From positions 1-30,289 of IMG/VR virus record IMGVR_UViG_3300030450_003161: 30,289 nt of DNA; one strand, 5' to 3'. Of the stretch, positions 1-10,230 are shown one piece after another (positions within the stretch are counted from its first letter, which is position 1; each line of letters starts with the position of its first letter). A program made the translations under genes and the position numbers. The DNA is from a virus. Below the pieces are notes generated by a model. The model was not told where the DNA came from. It did not search any database and worked only from the letters and a program-made list of their open reading frames with translations.

Positions 1-1
1 A

Positions 2-169
2 GGAACCACAGCTGGGTTGCCATCATTACCTGGGGTGCCAATTTCTACGGCACCACTTACAACACCAGGCCCAGGAGTTAGCCCATCACAATTACCATTT
101 GGAGGCAATCTTCAGGGTATAGATGACCAAACAATACTAGAGTTACTCTTAGCATTGCAAAATAAGTAA
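2..169 (+). CDS. C-terminal end of an unknown virion-module protein (partial)
   Basis: Reading frame 2 is open from the left edge of the window to a TAA at 167-169 and gives the last 55 residues of a protein. They are rich in Pro, Gly, Thr and Ser, and end in a short helix-like tail (ILELLLALQNK). The next gene follows after 12 bases with a GGAG site in the gap, so the two are probably co-transcribed. Position just upstream of two unknown proteins and a giant virion protein suggests a structural or ejection protein. That role is inferred from context only. The start lies outside the window. Confidence 0.75.
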   Translation, partial: GTTAGLPSLPGVPISTAPLTTPGPGVSPSQLPFGGNLQGIDDQTILELLLALQNK

Positions 170-181
170 ACGGAGAAAGAT

Positions 182-1003
182 ATGACAAAGATATATAATG
201 AAGTTATAATTGATATGAATCCTGAGTCTTCTTCGTATGGAGAGACTTTACATGAAGATTCATTTGAATATGAAGGTCAATTGGCATTGGCTGGGGCTGT
301 TGATGATAGGATAAGAGCAACAGCTGGATATAAAGACCATCAATGGTCAAATGGACGACCTATCATGTTGAGACATGCTCCAGGGGGAGAACTAGAATTT
401 TATATATACAATAAAGATGCAACTGTAGTTCATGAGATAGTACCATATACTTCAGCTAAGGAATCAATTAATTGGGAAAGAGCTATAAATAGACAGAAAG
501 ATTGGGTTGCTAGGCTTGGAAGAGAAGCAGAAGAAGGTTATAAACAAGAAGTAGCACAAGTTGCTCCTGATATAGAATATTCAGATATTTCAAGGTTTAT
601 AGACCCTTCAACTGGAGATGTAATTGATAAAGCTGGATTAACTGCATATTTCAAGACATTACCAGGAATGCCTCAAGACCAAGCTACTCTTGAAGCCTTT
701 ATATCAGAAATGCCTAATATGAGTATAAGTGCTCAAGATAAAGCTTCTGCTATGGCTCAAAGAACATCTGATATATATGGATTACAATCAGGTATGAAAC
801 AATCAAGGGCGCAAGAAAGAGCTATGGCTGGAGCAACAGGAGTTTATAGTCCAACTTCAAGTGGATTTGGAGGAGGAGATACTTCGGATATTTATGGTCA
901 ATTAGGTGCATTAGCATCTACAGAAGGAGATGTTTATGGGCTAGGAGCAGATAAAGAAGAAGAATTTGCAAACTGGATTCAAGGTTTAGTTGGAGGAGAA
1001 TAA
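182..1003 (+). CDS. Putative virion-associated protein of unknown function
   Basis: This encodes 273 aa. The ATG is preceded by a GGAGAAAGAT Shine-Dalgarno site. I do not recognise a catalytic domain. The N-terminal ~120 residues look globular and are rich in acidic and aromatic residues. The C-terminal third is low-complexity (Gly, Ala, Ser) and carries three spaced copies of a D[IV]YG motif: DIYGLQ near residue 197, DIYGQL near 238 and DVYGLG near 252. Such tails are common in internal virion or ejection proteins. The gene sits two bases before the next gene and belongs to the plus-strand virion operon ending in the giant protein, so a structural role is likely. It could instead be an assembly factor. 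Confidence 0.7.
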   Translation: MTKIYNEVIIDMNPESSSYGETLHEDSFEYEGQLALAGAVDDRIRATAGYKDHQWSNGRPIMLRHAPGGELEFYIYNKDATVVHEIVPYTSAKESINWERAINRQKDWVARLGREAEEGYKQEVAQVAPDIEYSDISRFIDPSTGDVIDKAGLTAYFKTLPGMPQDQATLEAFISEMPNMSISAQDKASAMAQRTSDIYGLQSGMKQSRAQERAMAGATGVYSPTSSGFGGGDTSDIYGQLGALASTEGDVYGLGADKEEEFANWIQGLVGGE

Positions 1004-1005
1004 AT

Positions 1006-3204
1006 ATGGCAGATATATATGATTTAGTACAAAAAAAATTAGCTCAAAGTCAAGGTCGTGGTAGAAATCAATTTTATGACCCAACCGCTGATATTGCTTT
1101 GCAAATACCACAAATGATACAAAAAAGCAATGACCAGGAAAGAGTTAGGAATCGTGATGCGTTAGATACTATTGTTTCATTATATGATAATGTTGATACT
1201 CCTGAAGGCATGAGAAATATAATGAGTTCATTAGATAGTTTGGCTGCTAAAACAGGAAATGATACTGAAATGCAAGCAAGCATAGGTATGATGAAAGGGA
1301 TGGCAAATAGTTGGAATGAAGATTTTAATATGTATAAGAATGCAGTTGATACAGGTGCTGAGTTAGTTGAGTTAGACACATTTCCGCAAGATATTGAAGA
1401 TTATCAAAATCTTGATAAAATTGCAAATGATTCTGGTTTTGATACAAAACTTAAATATTTATTTGCTGAAAAAGAAAAAATTAATTCTTTAATGGATAGC
1501 ATTAATATAGGTGTAAGTAAAGATGGTAAATCAAGAAGGTTTAGGTACAAAGGTAAGGATTCAAGTGTTCTTAGAAAATTAAACAAGCATAGTCAAGAGC
1601 TTGATATAGCAATACAAACATTAGCGGGTGATGGCGTTATAACAAAAGATGAAGCATATCATATTATGGTTGGGAATACTGATTTTTATGATAAAAAATA
1701 TAAGGAAAATGTTGATGCATCAAAAGTTATGATTGGTAATCACTTGGATAATATCGATAAACTAAATAACACTATGACTAGTATTAAAAATAAACAATTA
1801 TATCAATCAGATGTTGATATGTGGGGTTTAGATTTGTCTAACGTTGAATATGAATTAGATGTAGACGGTAACCCTACTAATAAACTTACAGATAATTCTG
1901 TTGAGACTTTATTAGGGGATTTATCTTCAGAAAGATTATTATTAAAAAATAAATTAAATAATTCTAACGCAAGATACAGGGCTTGGACAGGTCAAGATTT
2001 CGGAGATTTTAAAACGGGAGATGAGGAGCAATATATTGACTTTGATGATGGTGATGATGGAGATACTGGTGGTGATACTGGTGGTGATGATGGAGATTTA
2101 GTTGAAGAGGAATTAACTGAAGATGAGAAGATAGCAAAGGCTAAAGAAGAAAAAAAGATAGCAAAAGGTAAGGAAAAAACTCTCGATGAAATTTATAAAT
2201 TTGGAGATGATGAAATTGAAATTTATGAACCTCATGGTGACCCAGGAGATAGACCTGGTCACAAAGGATTTGGAGGTAAAGATAGACAAAGAATAGCAGA
2301 CTCTTTAGGAGAAAAAAATTACGGTCAAGTTATGAAAAATTATGTATCAGAAGGCTCTGGTGGTGAATTTGGTGGAGAATGGGGCGGAAGTTATGTTCAT
2401 GGTGAGAATAAATTTAGAGCTACAAATTTAAAAATAGAAGACGCTAATAATAATTTAAGCCAAACATTAGAAGATAATAATTTATCAATTGAAGTTGTAT
2501 CTGATTATGTTGTTAAAAATATGGGAAAAGATTTTGAAAAAAGATTTCAAGATTTTCTTGATAAAAACTCAGATGGGATAAAAGCAAGAGAAATATTATA
2601 TTATCTTGACCCGTCTTTATATAAAGAAAAAACTGGAGTAGCTAGATATTTGGCTGCAAAATTTCATCCAGACACTCCTAGTGATGCAAAAGGACAGATT
2701 GTAGGATTTAATGAAAACCATAATAAAGATAAAATGAAAAAAAGTTTAGAAAATTGGGGTTCAAAACCAGTTTGGAATTTTTCAAAATCACAATGGGAAA
2801 CTAGAAAATATAAAAATTTAGATGGATATAAAAGTCTAATGATGTTATATAATTTTATAGGTCAAGAAGAAGGCGCTCCTAATAAAAATATAAAAAAAGA
2901 CACGGCAACTAAACCTAAGGACTCAAAAAATCCTCATAATTTAACTTATGATGATTATATTAAATGGAAATATAATCAACTTGAAGAAAGATTAAAAAAA
3001 GCTAAAGAAAATCAATCTTGGCAAACAGCCAATCAATTGGAAGGAGAATTGGCTAAGATGGATAAAGGTGAATGGGCTATGGGCGTATGGAGTCCTGAGC
3101 AGTGGGAATCAGATAAACCATATAAAAGAAGAGGAAAAGTGGTAGGTTCAAGCAGAAGACAATGGTGGATAGACGAGGAAACTAAAAGAAGGCAAAATAA
3201 ATAA
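1006..3204 (+). CDS. Large virion-module protein of unknown function
   Basis: This encodes 732 aa and starts two bases after the preceding stop; a TTGGAGGAG site lies in the end of that gene. The N-terminal half (about residues 1-330) is predicted by eye to be largely helical, with charged heptad-like stretches. Residues ~345-365 form a low-complexity Asp/Gly hinge (repeats of DDGDTGG type), followed by a Lys/Glu-rich helix (~370-395). Around residue 519 is DKNSDGIKAREI, which resembles an EF-hand loop but is one residue short at the final Glu. The C-terminus is basic and Trp-rich. Position directly before the giant polyvalent protein suggests an internal core or ejection protein. No family assignment is claimed. 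Confidence 0.7.
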   Translation: MADIYDLVQKKLAQSQGRGRNQFYDPTADIALQIPQMIQKSNDQERVRNRDALDTIVSLYDNVDTPEGMRNIMSSLDSLAAKTGNDTEMQASIGMMKGMANSWNEDFNMYKNAVDTGAELVELDTFPQDIEDYQNLDKIANDSGFDTKLKYLFAEKEKINSLMDSINIGVSKDGKSRRFRYKGKDSSVLRKLNKHSQELDIAIQTLAGDGVITKDEAYHIMVGNTDFYDKKYKENVDASKVMIGNHLDNIDKLNNTMTSIKNKQLYQSDVDMWGLDLSNVEYELDVDGNPTNKLTDNSVETLLGDLSSERLLLKNKLNNSNARYRAWTGQDFGDFKTGDEEQYIDFDDGDDGDTGGDTGGDDGDLVEEELTEDEKIAKAKEEKKIAKGKEKTLDEIYKFGDDEIEIYEPHGDPGDRPGHKGFGGKDRQRIADSLGEKNYGQVMKNYVSEGSGGEFGGEWGGSYVHGENKFRATNLKIEDANNNLSQTLEDNNLSIEVVSDYVVKNMGKDFEKRFQDFLDKNSDGIKAREILYYLDPSLYKEKTGVARYLAAKFHPDTPSDAKGQIVGFNENHNKDKMKKSLENWGSKPVWNFSKSQWETRKYKNLDGYKSLMMLYNFIGQEEGAPNKNIKKDTATKPKDSKNPHNLTYDDYIKWKYNQLEERLKKAKENQSWQTANQLEGELAKMDKGEWAMGVWSPEQWESDKPYKRRGKVVGSSRRQWWIDEETKRRQNK

Positions 3205-6200
3205 ATGGCAAAAGTTAATATTTTATCAACTACTGAAAAAATGAGAAAAAATTTCCCTGATGTTTTTGGGCAAAAAACAGATGATGAAATAATAGGATTT
3301 TTAAGTAGAAAGTATCCTAATTATGATTGGGGTGATTATGGGCAACCTGACAATCAATCACCCGCAGCTACTCAACAAGAAGATATTGACGATTCTCCTA
3401 GTGCAATCTCCAACCTATTATTATGGAACGCAAATGAAGCTTTAGCTGATGATTATGATTGGGCTAAAAGGGCTTATAATAATTCATTATCTGGTAGTGC
3501 GTATAAAATGTTATATGGAAAAGAAAAATATCAAGTAGAAGATGTTCCCAATGAATGGTGGCAAGATGCAGCAGGATTCTTTCTTGGAATGACAAACCCT
3601 TTAGAAATGGGATTATTCGTAGGTACTGGAGGTGTTGGCCAAAGACTTGGAGCTAAAGCAGCAGAAAAATTATTTTATGAAGGAGCAAAAGAAGGAGTTA
3701 AGAAATTTTCAATTGGAAAAGCTAGGGATAAAGCTGCTGCTTCATGGATGATGAAAAAAGGTGGATTAGAGGGTGCATTTGGTCTTGGTACATATAGTGG
3801 TGCTGCTGGAACTATACAAAGATATGGACAGCAACATGTTGATATAACAGAAGGTCGTAGAGATGACTTTGACCATTTAGAAGTAATGAAAGGTGTTGCA
3901 AGTGATTTTGGACATGGAGCTGCTCTTGGGGCATTAGGTGGAATTGTTAAAGCTCCTATGGCAAGGAAGTTTGCTAAAGCATCAAAAACTGCTGAGAAAT
4001 TAAAAGCAAGAGGAATAAGAGTTCCATCATCGATTGCTGCTAAGAAAATATTAAATAGCCCTGTAGGTCAAGTTGTTGCTGAGTCTCAAGCATTTACAGC
4101 TGGTCAAACATTTGAAGAAGCTATAGCTACTGGTGAAATAGCAAATATGGATGAGTGGTGGAGAAAGTCATTTAGCAATGCTGCTATAATTGGTGGTATG
4201 AGAGCAGGCTCAAAGGTGTATAAAGGAGTATTTAAAAATGATTGGACTAATGATGTAGATAGATATTATGCAGCTAGGAAAAAATTATATACTGACGCTG
4301 GGGTATATGATAATTTAAAAAGAGGTTCAAATCCAAAGGAGTCATCTTTAGAGCAAGAAAGTTTAGAGAAGGTACAGGAAAGTCTTGGAGAGAAAACTCC
4401 AAAAGAAGTTTTAGATAGACTTACAGAGATTGAAGCTGAAAAATATTATGGTGGCCAAGAAAAGAGTGCAGTTAAAAAGAAGATAAAAAGACTTAGAAAA
4501 CTAGATGAAAAAGCTACTAATAAAGATGGTGAAATTGACCTTAATAAATTAACTGAAAAAGAACGTGGTGAGTGGGGTGAACTTGAAGCATCATTAAATG
4601 CATGGAAAGTTGATTTCTATGAAAAACTTAAAGGCAAAGACTATAATGTTGCTCTTGAAATGTACAAAGAGCAAGTTGGTGGGAAAGCTGATAATACCCA
4701 AAGAAAAATGATTGAAGGTATTATTGACGGTCAAATTAAGAATGCTGTATTAAGAAGCGAGATATATAATAAAGTATTTACAAAACAAAAATTTGACAAA
4801 AAAGCTCCTACTGAAGACGTAGTTGGCGTTTCTAAAAAAACTACTGATTTTGATAAATTATTCGGAAATGAACTTATAAGGAAAGTTTCTGACTTGAGCG
4901 GTAGAAGTTTTGAAGAAATAAGAAATGAATTTACTTTTGAAAGGTCAACCACTTTAGGTAAAGAAAAAGTTTTAAATGAATCAAAATTAAGAGAATATGG
5001 CAAAGGTCTCGGAGAAAAGACTTCTGAAGTTATTTTTGAAAAGATTAAAACGCCTGACGAAACTATTGAAAAATATAAAGGAAAATCTGGCCAAGAGCCA
5101 ATTGAAGATAAAGCTATTCAGATAGCAAATAAACTTGATAAAGATAAAATAAAATTCAAATATGATGATGCTTCTAAAATAAATGAAAGCTATTATGATA
5201 TAAATGATATTGCTTTGAATTTTTTCCCTGAAAGAAAAGCTAAAAAAGGAGGAAGGGCAAAAACAGGAGCTCTTGTAGAGCCTAAAACCGATATAGGATA
5301 TATTGATGTTTATAATAATTTTGCAAAATCCTTAAGCAAGAAAGGTAAATCTTTAAGAGATGCAACATGGGAAGATGTTACTTCTTTTGTAACTCAAAAT
5401 CCAGGAAGTAAGCATGGACTAGCAATATTTTATAAAAGATTAAATAATAAAGGTTTAATAAAAGATGGGCAATTAAAAGGAAACCTTGAAGAGATAACAA
5501 ATCTTGGAACAAAAATACCTGAAAAACCTCAACAAGGTTTAAGAACTGAAGACATTAGCTTAAAAGAATCAAGAATTAAATATATTCAATCAAAAACATA
5601 TGGAGAAAAAGGAATACCTATTTCTACCAAACTTAAAAATCTTATATCTTCAATTTTACCAAAATCAAATGAGGTTAATGTAATTTTCAGAAGCATTGAT
5701 GGATTATCTCTTTTAGGCTCAAATTTAAAACAGTATGTTAAAAAATATTACGGAGGAGATGCCACTCCAAAAGATTTAAGAAGCGCTTTGTCTCAATATG
5801 TAGCAACAAAATATGGTGTTAAAAGTAATGAATGGGCTATTATTGACGCTGTTGGCTTAGCTCACAAACAAGCAAAGGGTACTAAAGAACAACGTGCTTA
5901 TATTAAAGATGTAAAACTCGATAAAGAATTTACAAAGCTTAGGGATGAATTTATAAATCTAATTGAAGGAACGTCAAAGCTACCAAGCGAATATACTGGG
6001 AGATATAAAGAGGGTGGATTAACCATTGAGCAGTTACGAAAAGGTCTTTCCAAAATGTTGGCTGATAATAAAGGCGATATTAAAATAGGAAATAAAAGTA
6101 TAAATCAAAATACAAAAGAGGCATTGATGAGATTTATGCTTGAAACTTCTCCTAGACCTCAAGATGTTATTCCTCCTACCTCAAAAGATATAATTTATAT

Positions 6201-9200
6201 CAAACCTGAAAGAGTTAAACAAAGAGCAATAACAGCTAGACCTAAAGGGGAAACTGTATTTAAAGGTAAAGATGTCGAAGTAGCTCGTTCAAAATTCCTT
6301 AAAGATGTTGCTAAGAAAAATAAATTAACTGAGAAAGAATTAAAAGAAGCTGGCCTTGATAAAGATGTTATGGGCGAATTTGCTGAAGGCGAGATTAAGC
6401 TTAAAAGAGGCGAATGGCAACCTTCTGATTTTTATCATGAAAATTTACATAGATTAAAAGCTTTCGCTAATGCTACAGGCAATAAAAAACTATCAAAGCT
6501 TATTCAACGTGGTGAAAAGCTAGGAAAAACCTCAAAAGAATATAAAGAGTGGAAAAAGAAGAATCCTAATAGAGACATGGAAGAGTTTTTAGCTGATGTT
6601 GTTGGAGGAAAGGCATCAAAAATACAATTCTCTAAAGGCGTACTCCCTAAAATAAAACAATTTGTTAAACAATTAGTATCTCAAATGAAGGTAGCTTTTG
6701 GTCAAGGAAACTTCAAAGATATATCAAGAGTACTTGCTGGGAAAGTTAGAAAAGGATTTACGACTGAAGGAGTTAAGTTTGGTGAAGGCGTTAAGCAACG
6801 AAAACTTGACCAAGTTGAAACTGTCAAAAACTTAGGTCTTGAAAGAGAACAAGCTGATGCTACAAGAAAAGGATTGTTAAGACAGTTTAATAAAATGATG
6901 AAAGAAGGTGGAGTTGAATCAACATCAGGTAAAAATATTATAAAAGAATTTATTCAAGAGCGAATGGGTATTGAAAATTTCCCTGGCCTTGAGAGTACTG
7001 GAAAAAATAAAAAGTTAATCCAAGAACAATTAGATTTATCCCCAAGAGAATATTATGAAAAATTAAAGAAATTTGAATCAGAACTAAATAGAATGAATCC
7101 ATCAAAGATAAAAAGGATTGAAAGTAAAACAAAATGGTTTAAAGAGCTTAAAACTGTTGATTCAATGAGAGTTAATAAAAACTTTACAGATGCTAAACAA
7201 AAACAATTGCTTGAGTCATGGGGTGTTAAGAATGGAGATATATGGAATACGTCTTTAAAAGAAATTAAAAAATATAAAGAACTTCTTCATACGATAAATG
7301 AAAAAGAGTCAAGTGGAATGCCTTGGGTAGATGAGTTAAATGCTGTAAGAATCATGAATCAAAAAGGTGACAAAGCATATAAGAGTGATTTAAATAAATT
7401 AAAAACTGAGATACCAAGAGCTATATATCCTGTTTACAAAGTGCTTGAAGCATCGGGCTTAAAACCTTTGGCGAAAATGCTAAAAGACCATTTTTCCGCT
7501 GAAGCTGGTCATCTTGGAATAACTCATGATTTAATGATAAATGAGATTCAAAGGGGATGGAAAAGTAATATTGATAGCAATGGTAATAAATTAAAAGGTG
7601 GGCAAACAGTAGATGTTCCTGGAATTGGAGTTAGGAAATACAATAAAATTAAGGATGTTCTTTGGTCAATAGACCACAAAGGTCAAAGAATACTTGAAAA
7701 TATTGATTTTCTTAAAAATAACAAGGAATTATTTAAAGGTAGTAAAGGCAAGAAATATATTAAAGAGATAAATAACGCTGAAGCCTTCTTTAGAAAAGCA
7801 TTTAAGCCTGAATTTTTTAATTTAAAGAACAAAGATGGAAAGCTTATTGGTGGCAACTTAAAGAAATATATTAACTATAAGACTCCTGAAGGACGTGTTG
7901 TTGAAAGACATGTTAAGAGCATGAAATATTTTGAAGAGATGATGGATTTGATGCTTCAAAAGAATATGAATGAAGCTCAGTACGAAAGATTTATGAAACA
8001 AGGGAATATTAAATGGATAAGAGATGGAATATTCTTAACTCGTCAAGTTACAAAAGATTTCAAGCAACTTGTTGATTTAAACTCAAAAGCAATAAGAGAT
8101 ATTGTGGATGTAAATGCAATGATTGAGGCTAAAAAACTTGCAAAGGAAAGATTTAAAACTGAAACTCCAACAAATAAAGAGCTTGGAGAAGTTATGCCTG
8201 AAGCTAGAAGTTTAGCTCTTGAATCAATCCATGACGCATCAAACTTTTCTCTTGATAAAATATCTTCCAAATCATTAATGACAAGAGGCGCTAAGTTACC
8301 TGAGTTTCTTAAAGACCCAAATACAGGCAAGCTAATAAGAACATACGAAACTACTTTTGATGCAACAACAAAACGATATGCAATTGGCATGTCTAAATTT
8401 TTAGCCACCATGGAATTTGCCCCAGACTTTGCAAAGATAAAAGGATTTAAAAAGACTGGAGCTAAAGAACTTCTTGGAAGTCTAAGGCTTAAAGACTCTG
8501 CTTCTGCAGATTGGGTTAAAGAAGTTGTTAATATGAGAATTGGAGTTGGAGAAAGCAATCCTTTTGAAGTTATGACAGGAGCCGTGCAGATTGGCGCAAA
8601 TGTATTAGCAAAGGTTGGATTGTCAGCACCTACAAGTGGATTCAAAAATATTATTACGGGTACTGTTGGTACTGGATATGCATTTAAATTACAAGATATG
8701 GGAAGAAGTTTTGCTGATATTCTTAGAGGCGAATCAAGATTGACAACTAAACGTGGTCATGAATCATTAGGTATGCAACACTTTTCCGAAGGGCAAGTTA
8801 CTGAGATTTTTGATAAAACATTTTTTAGAACGGGATTAATGAAACCAACTGAGAAGTTCAATAGAAATCTAGCTATTTTAGCATCTAAATATGACCAAAG
8901 AAGAATGTTTCAGAACATAAAAGATTTCAAAAAAGGAACAAAGCAATACGATAGAGCTTATGAAAGATTAAAAGATTTTTATGAACTTACTCCTGAGCAA
9001 GTTAAGTTGGTTAAAAAATATGGATTCAATACAGATAATGTATTAAGAGAAAACTTTAAAAGTAATAGAGACTTTCTAATTGAAAAAAGAGAACTTCAAA
9101 ATGCTTTCCAAAAAATGGATACAATGGCTCATGTAAAAACTCAAGGCTCTTCAGCTGAAATATTTATGCCTAAGTTTGCATCAGGTCAATATATAAGACC

Positions 9201-10230
9201 ATTAACCTTATATAAAAGAATGGCCTATGCAGCGACAGTAAATACCGCTGAAAACGTAAGGAGAGCATGGAAAAGCCGTGATTTTTCAAAAATTCTAGTT
9301 GGAACTGCTGCAACTTATGTTGGCGGTTCTGCTCTTATGGGTGCTTACTGGCACTTACTAGGGCAGCCTATGCCTAAAGAAAATGACCCTCGATGGAAGA
9401 AAATTCTGACAACAATGTGGAAAGGCGAGTTTCTAGGGTTATTCTCTGAGTACTTAAGTCCATATGATTCTTCAATAAATAACTCATTTCAACCTGCTAT
9501 ATTTGATAATCTTGCATCAATGTATCTTGCATTTGATAGTGTTAAAGAAGGAAAGAAAAGAGTTCTTGGAAGAGGTCAAGCAGGAGATACTTATTTAAGA
9601 AAAACATTTGCTATCTATAATACAGCAATGAAAGTTGTAGAAAAAAGAAATAACCCTTACAATAGAGATATGTTAAGGATGAAAGCGCTATACAGAGATT
9701 ACGAGCAAGACGTTTTAAAAGAGCCATCAGCAACATTTGAAGGGAATGAGTTAACTAAATATAAAATAGATTTACGAAACGCTTTTAATCTTGGAACAGA
9801 TGAAGAATTTGTAAAAACATATATGGTATTACGGTATGCTCTTGCTTCAGATTATATGAAAAGAGGATACGCTGATACTCCAAGAAAAGGTCTTGTTGAG
9901 CGAATTAAATCCCCAGAACATGCTCTTAAGAAAGCTGACACTAAGCTTAAAACAATGATGAAGAATCTTAATCCTAATCCAGCTTATATTACAGCAAAAC
10001 AAGAAGATGTAACTAAGCTTAAAAAAATGTCATTTAGAGATTGGGTGGCGGGAAGAACTGCTAAAAACGTAAAAGGAACTGATAGCGGTAGAGAGCTTGA
10101 AAGAAGATTGCTTGAATTAGAAGATGAATATAAAAAGAAAATGGCAAGACTTAAAGGCGGAGCTTTTCATTACAATCTACGTAAGTTAAATCTTAAATCT
10201 CTGGCAAAAGAAGGCGGGTTTAATCTTTAA
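3205..10230 (+). CDS. Giant polyvalent virion protein with tyrosine-recombinase-like and zincin metallopeptidase-like regions
   Basis: This encodes 2341 aa and its ATG abuts the previous stop. By eye: residues 1-50 are a short acidic/aromatic domain; 115-270 carry Gly/Ala-rich, membrane-active-looking segments; 350-690 are coil-rich; ~696-905 resemble a tyrosine recombinase core-binding plus catalytic region (R780, K797, K856-x-x-R859, H887, Y899). Residues ~1050-1170 carry a zincin motif, HENLH (1078-1082), with EEFLAD at 1126-1131 as a possible third ligand. Residues 1180-2010 are long helical regions, and ~2030-2052 form a hydrophobic, possibly membrane-spanning, segment. Polyvalent proteins of this size in phages and conjugative elements combine virion or ejection functions with enzymes delivered into the host (known for the class). 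It ends the plus-strand virion operon and overlaps the converging nuclease gene by 11 bases. Confidence 0.8.
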   Translation: MAKVNILSTTEKMRKNFPDVFGQKTDDEIIGFLSRKYPNYDWGDYGQPDNQSPAATQQEDIDDSPSAISNLLLWNANEALADDYDWAKRAYNNSLSGSAYKMLYGKEKYQVEDVPNEWWQDAAGFFLGMTNPLEMGLFVGTGGVGQRLGAKAAEKLFYEGAKEGVKKFSIGKARDKAAASWMMKKGGLEGAFGLGTYSGAAGTIQRYGQQHVDITEGRRDDFDHLEVMKGVASDFGHGAALGALGGIVKAPMARKFAKASKTAEKLKARGIRVPSSIAAKKILNSPVGQVVAESQAFTAGQTFEEAIATGEIANMDEWWRKSFSNAAIIGGMRAGSKVYKGVFKNDWTNDVDRYYAARKKLYTDAGVYDNLKRGSNPKESSLEQESLEKVQESLGEKTPKEVLDRLTEIEAEKYYGGQEKSAVKKKIKRLRKLDEKATNKDGEIDLNKLTEKERGEWGELEASLNAWKVDFYEKLKGKDYNVALEMYKEQVGGKADNTQRKMIEGIIDGQIKNAVLRSEIYNKVFTKQKFDKKAPTEDVVGVSKKTTDFDKLFGNELIRKVSDLSGRSFEEIRNEFTFERSTTLGKEKVLNESKLREYGKGLGEKTSEVIFEKIKTPDETIEKYKGKSGQEPIEDKAIQIANKLDKDKIKFKYDDASKINESYYDINDIALNFFPERKAKKGGRAKTGALVEPKTDIGYIDVYNNFAKSLSKKGKSLRDATWEDVTSFVTQNPGSKHGLAIFYKRLNNKGLIKDGQLKGNLEEITNLGTKIPEKPQQGLRTEDISLKESRIKYIQSKTYGEKGIPISTKLKNLISSILPKSNEVNVIFRSIDGLSLLGSNLKQYVKKYYGGDATPKDLRSALSQYVATKYGVKSNEWAIIDAVGLAHKQAKGTKEQRAYIKDVKLDKEFTKLRDEFINLIEGTSKLPSEYTGRYKEGGLTIEQLRKGLSKMLADNKGDIKIGNKSINQNTKEALMRFMLETSPRPQDVIPPTSKDIIYIKPERVKQRAITARPKGETVFKGKDVEVARSKFLKDVAKKNKLTEKELKEAGLDKDVMGEFAEGEIKLKRGEWQPSDFYHENLHRLKAFANATGNKKLSKLIQRGEKLGKTSKEYKEWKKKNPNRDMEEFLADVVGGKASKIQFSKGVLPKIKQFVKQLVSQMKVAFGQGNFKDISRVLAGKVRKGFTTEGVKFGEGVKQRKLDQVETVKNLGLEREQADATRKGLLRQFNKMMKEGGVESTSGKNIIKEFIQERMGIENFPGLESTGKNKKLIQEQLDLSPREYYEKLKKFESELNRMNPSKIKRIESKTKWFKELKTVDSMRVNKNFTDAKQKQLLESWGVKNGDIWNTSLKEIKKYKELLHTINEKESSGMPWVDELNAVRIMNQKGDKAYKSDLNKLKTEIPRAIYPVYKVLEASGLKPLAKMLKDHFSAEAGHLGITHDLMINEIQRGWKSNIDSNGNKLKGGQTVDVPGIGVRKYNKIKDVLWSIDHKGQRILENIDFLKNNKELFKGSKGKKYIKEINNAEAFFRKAFKPEFFNLKNKDGKLIGGNLKKYINYKTPEGRVVERHVKSMKYFEEMMDLMLQKNMNEAQYERFMKQGNIKWIRDGIFLTRQVTKDFKQLVDLNSKAIRDIVDVNAMIEAKKLAKERFKTETPTNKELGEVMPEARSLALESIHDASNFSLDKISSKSLMTRGAKLPEFLKDPNTGKLIRTYETTFDATTKRYAIGMSKFLATMEFAPDFAKIKGFKKTGAKELLGSLRLKDSASADWVKEVVNMRIGVGESNPFEVMTGAVQIGANVLAKVGLSAPTSGFKNIITGTVGTGYAFKLQDMGRSFADILRGESRLTTKRGHESLGMQHFSEGQVTEIFDKTFFRTGLMKPTEKFNRNLAILASKYDQRRMFQNIKDFKKGTKQYDRAYERLKDFYELTPEQVKLVKKYGFNTDNVLRENFKSNRDFLIEKRELQNAFQKMDTMAHVKTQGSSAEIFMPKFASGQYIRPLTLYKRMAYAATVNTAENVRRAWKSRDFSKILVGTAATYVGGSALMGAYWHLLGQPMPKENDPRWKKILTTMWKGEFLGLFSEYLSPYDSSINNSFQPAIFDNLASMYLAFDSVKEGKKRVLGRGQAGDTYLRKTFAIYNTAMKVVEKRNNPYNRDMLRMKALYRDYEQDVLKEPSATFEGNELTKYKIDLRNAFNLGTDEEFVKTYMVLRYALASDYMKRGYADTPRKGLVERIKSPEHALKKADTKLKTMMKNLNPNPAYITAKQEDVTKLKKMSFRDWVAGRTAKNVKGTDSGRELERRLLELEDEYKKKMARLKGGAFHYNLRKLNLKSLAKEGGFNL

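Noticed and set aside
2560-2600. EF-hand-like loop DKNSDGIKAREI in the 732-aa protein
   Set aside because: The spacing to the final acidic ligand is one residue short and there is no second copy, so calcium binding is not claimed.
8043-8645. 200-aa minus-strand frame opposite the giant virion gene
   Set aside because: It is antisense to a strongly coding region with phage-like codon use, is Ser/Leu-rich as expected of a shadow frame, and has no operon partners.
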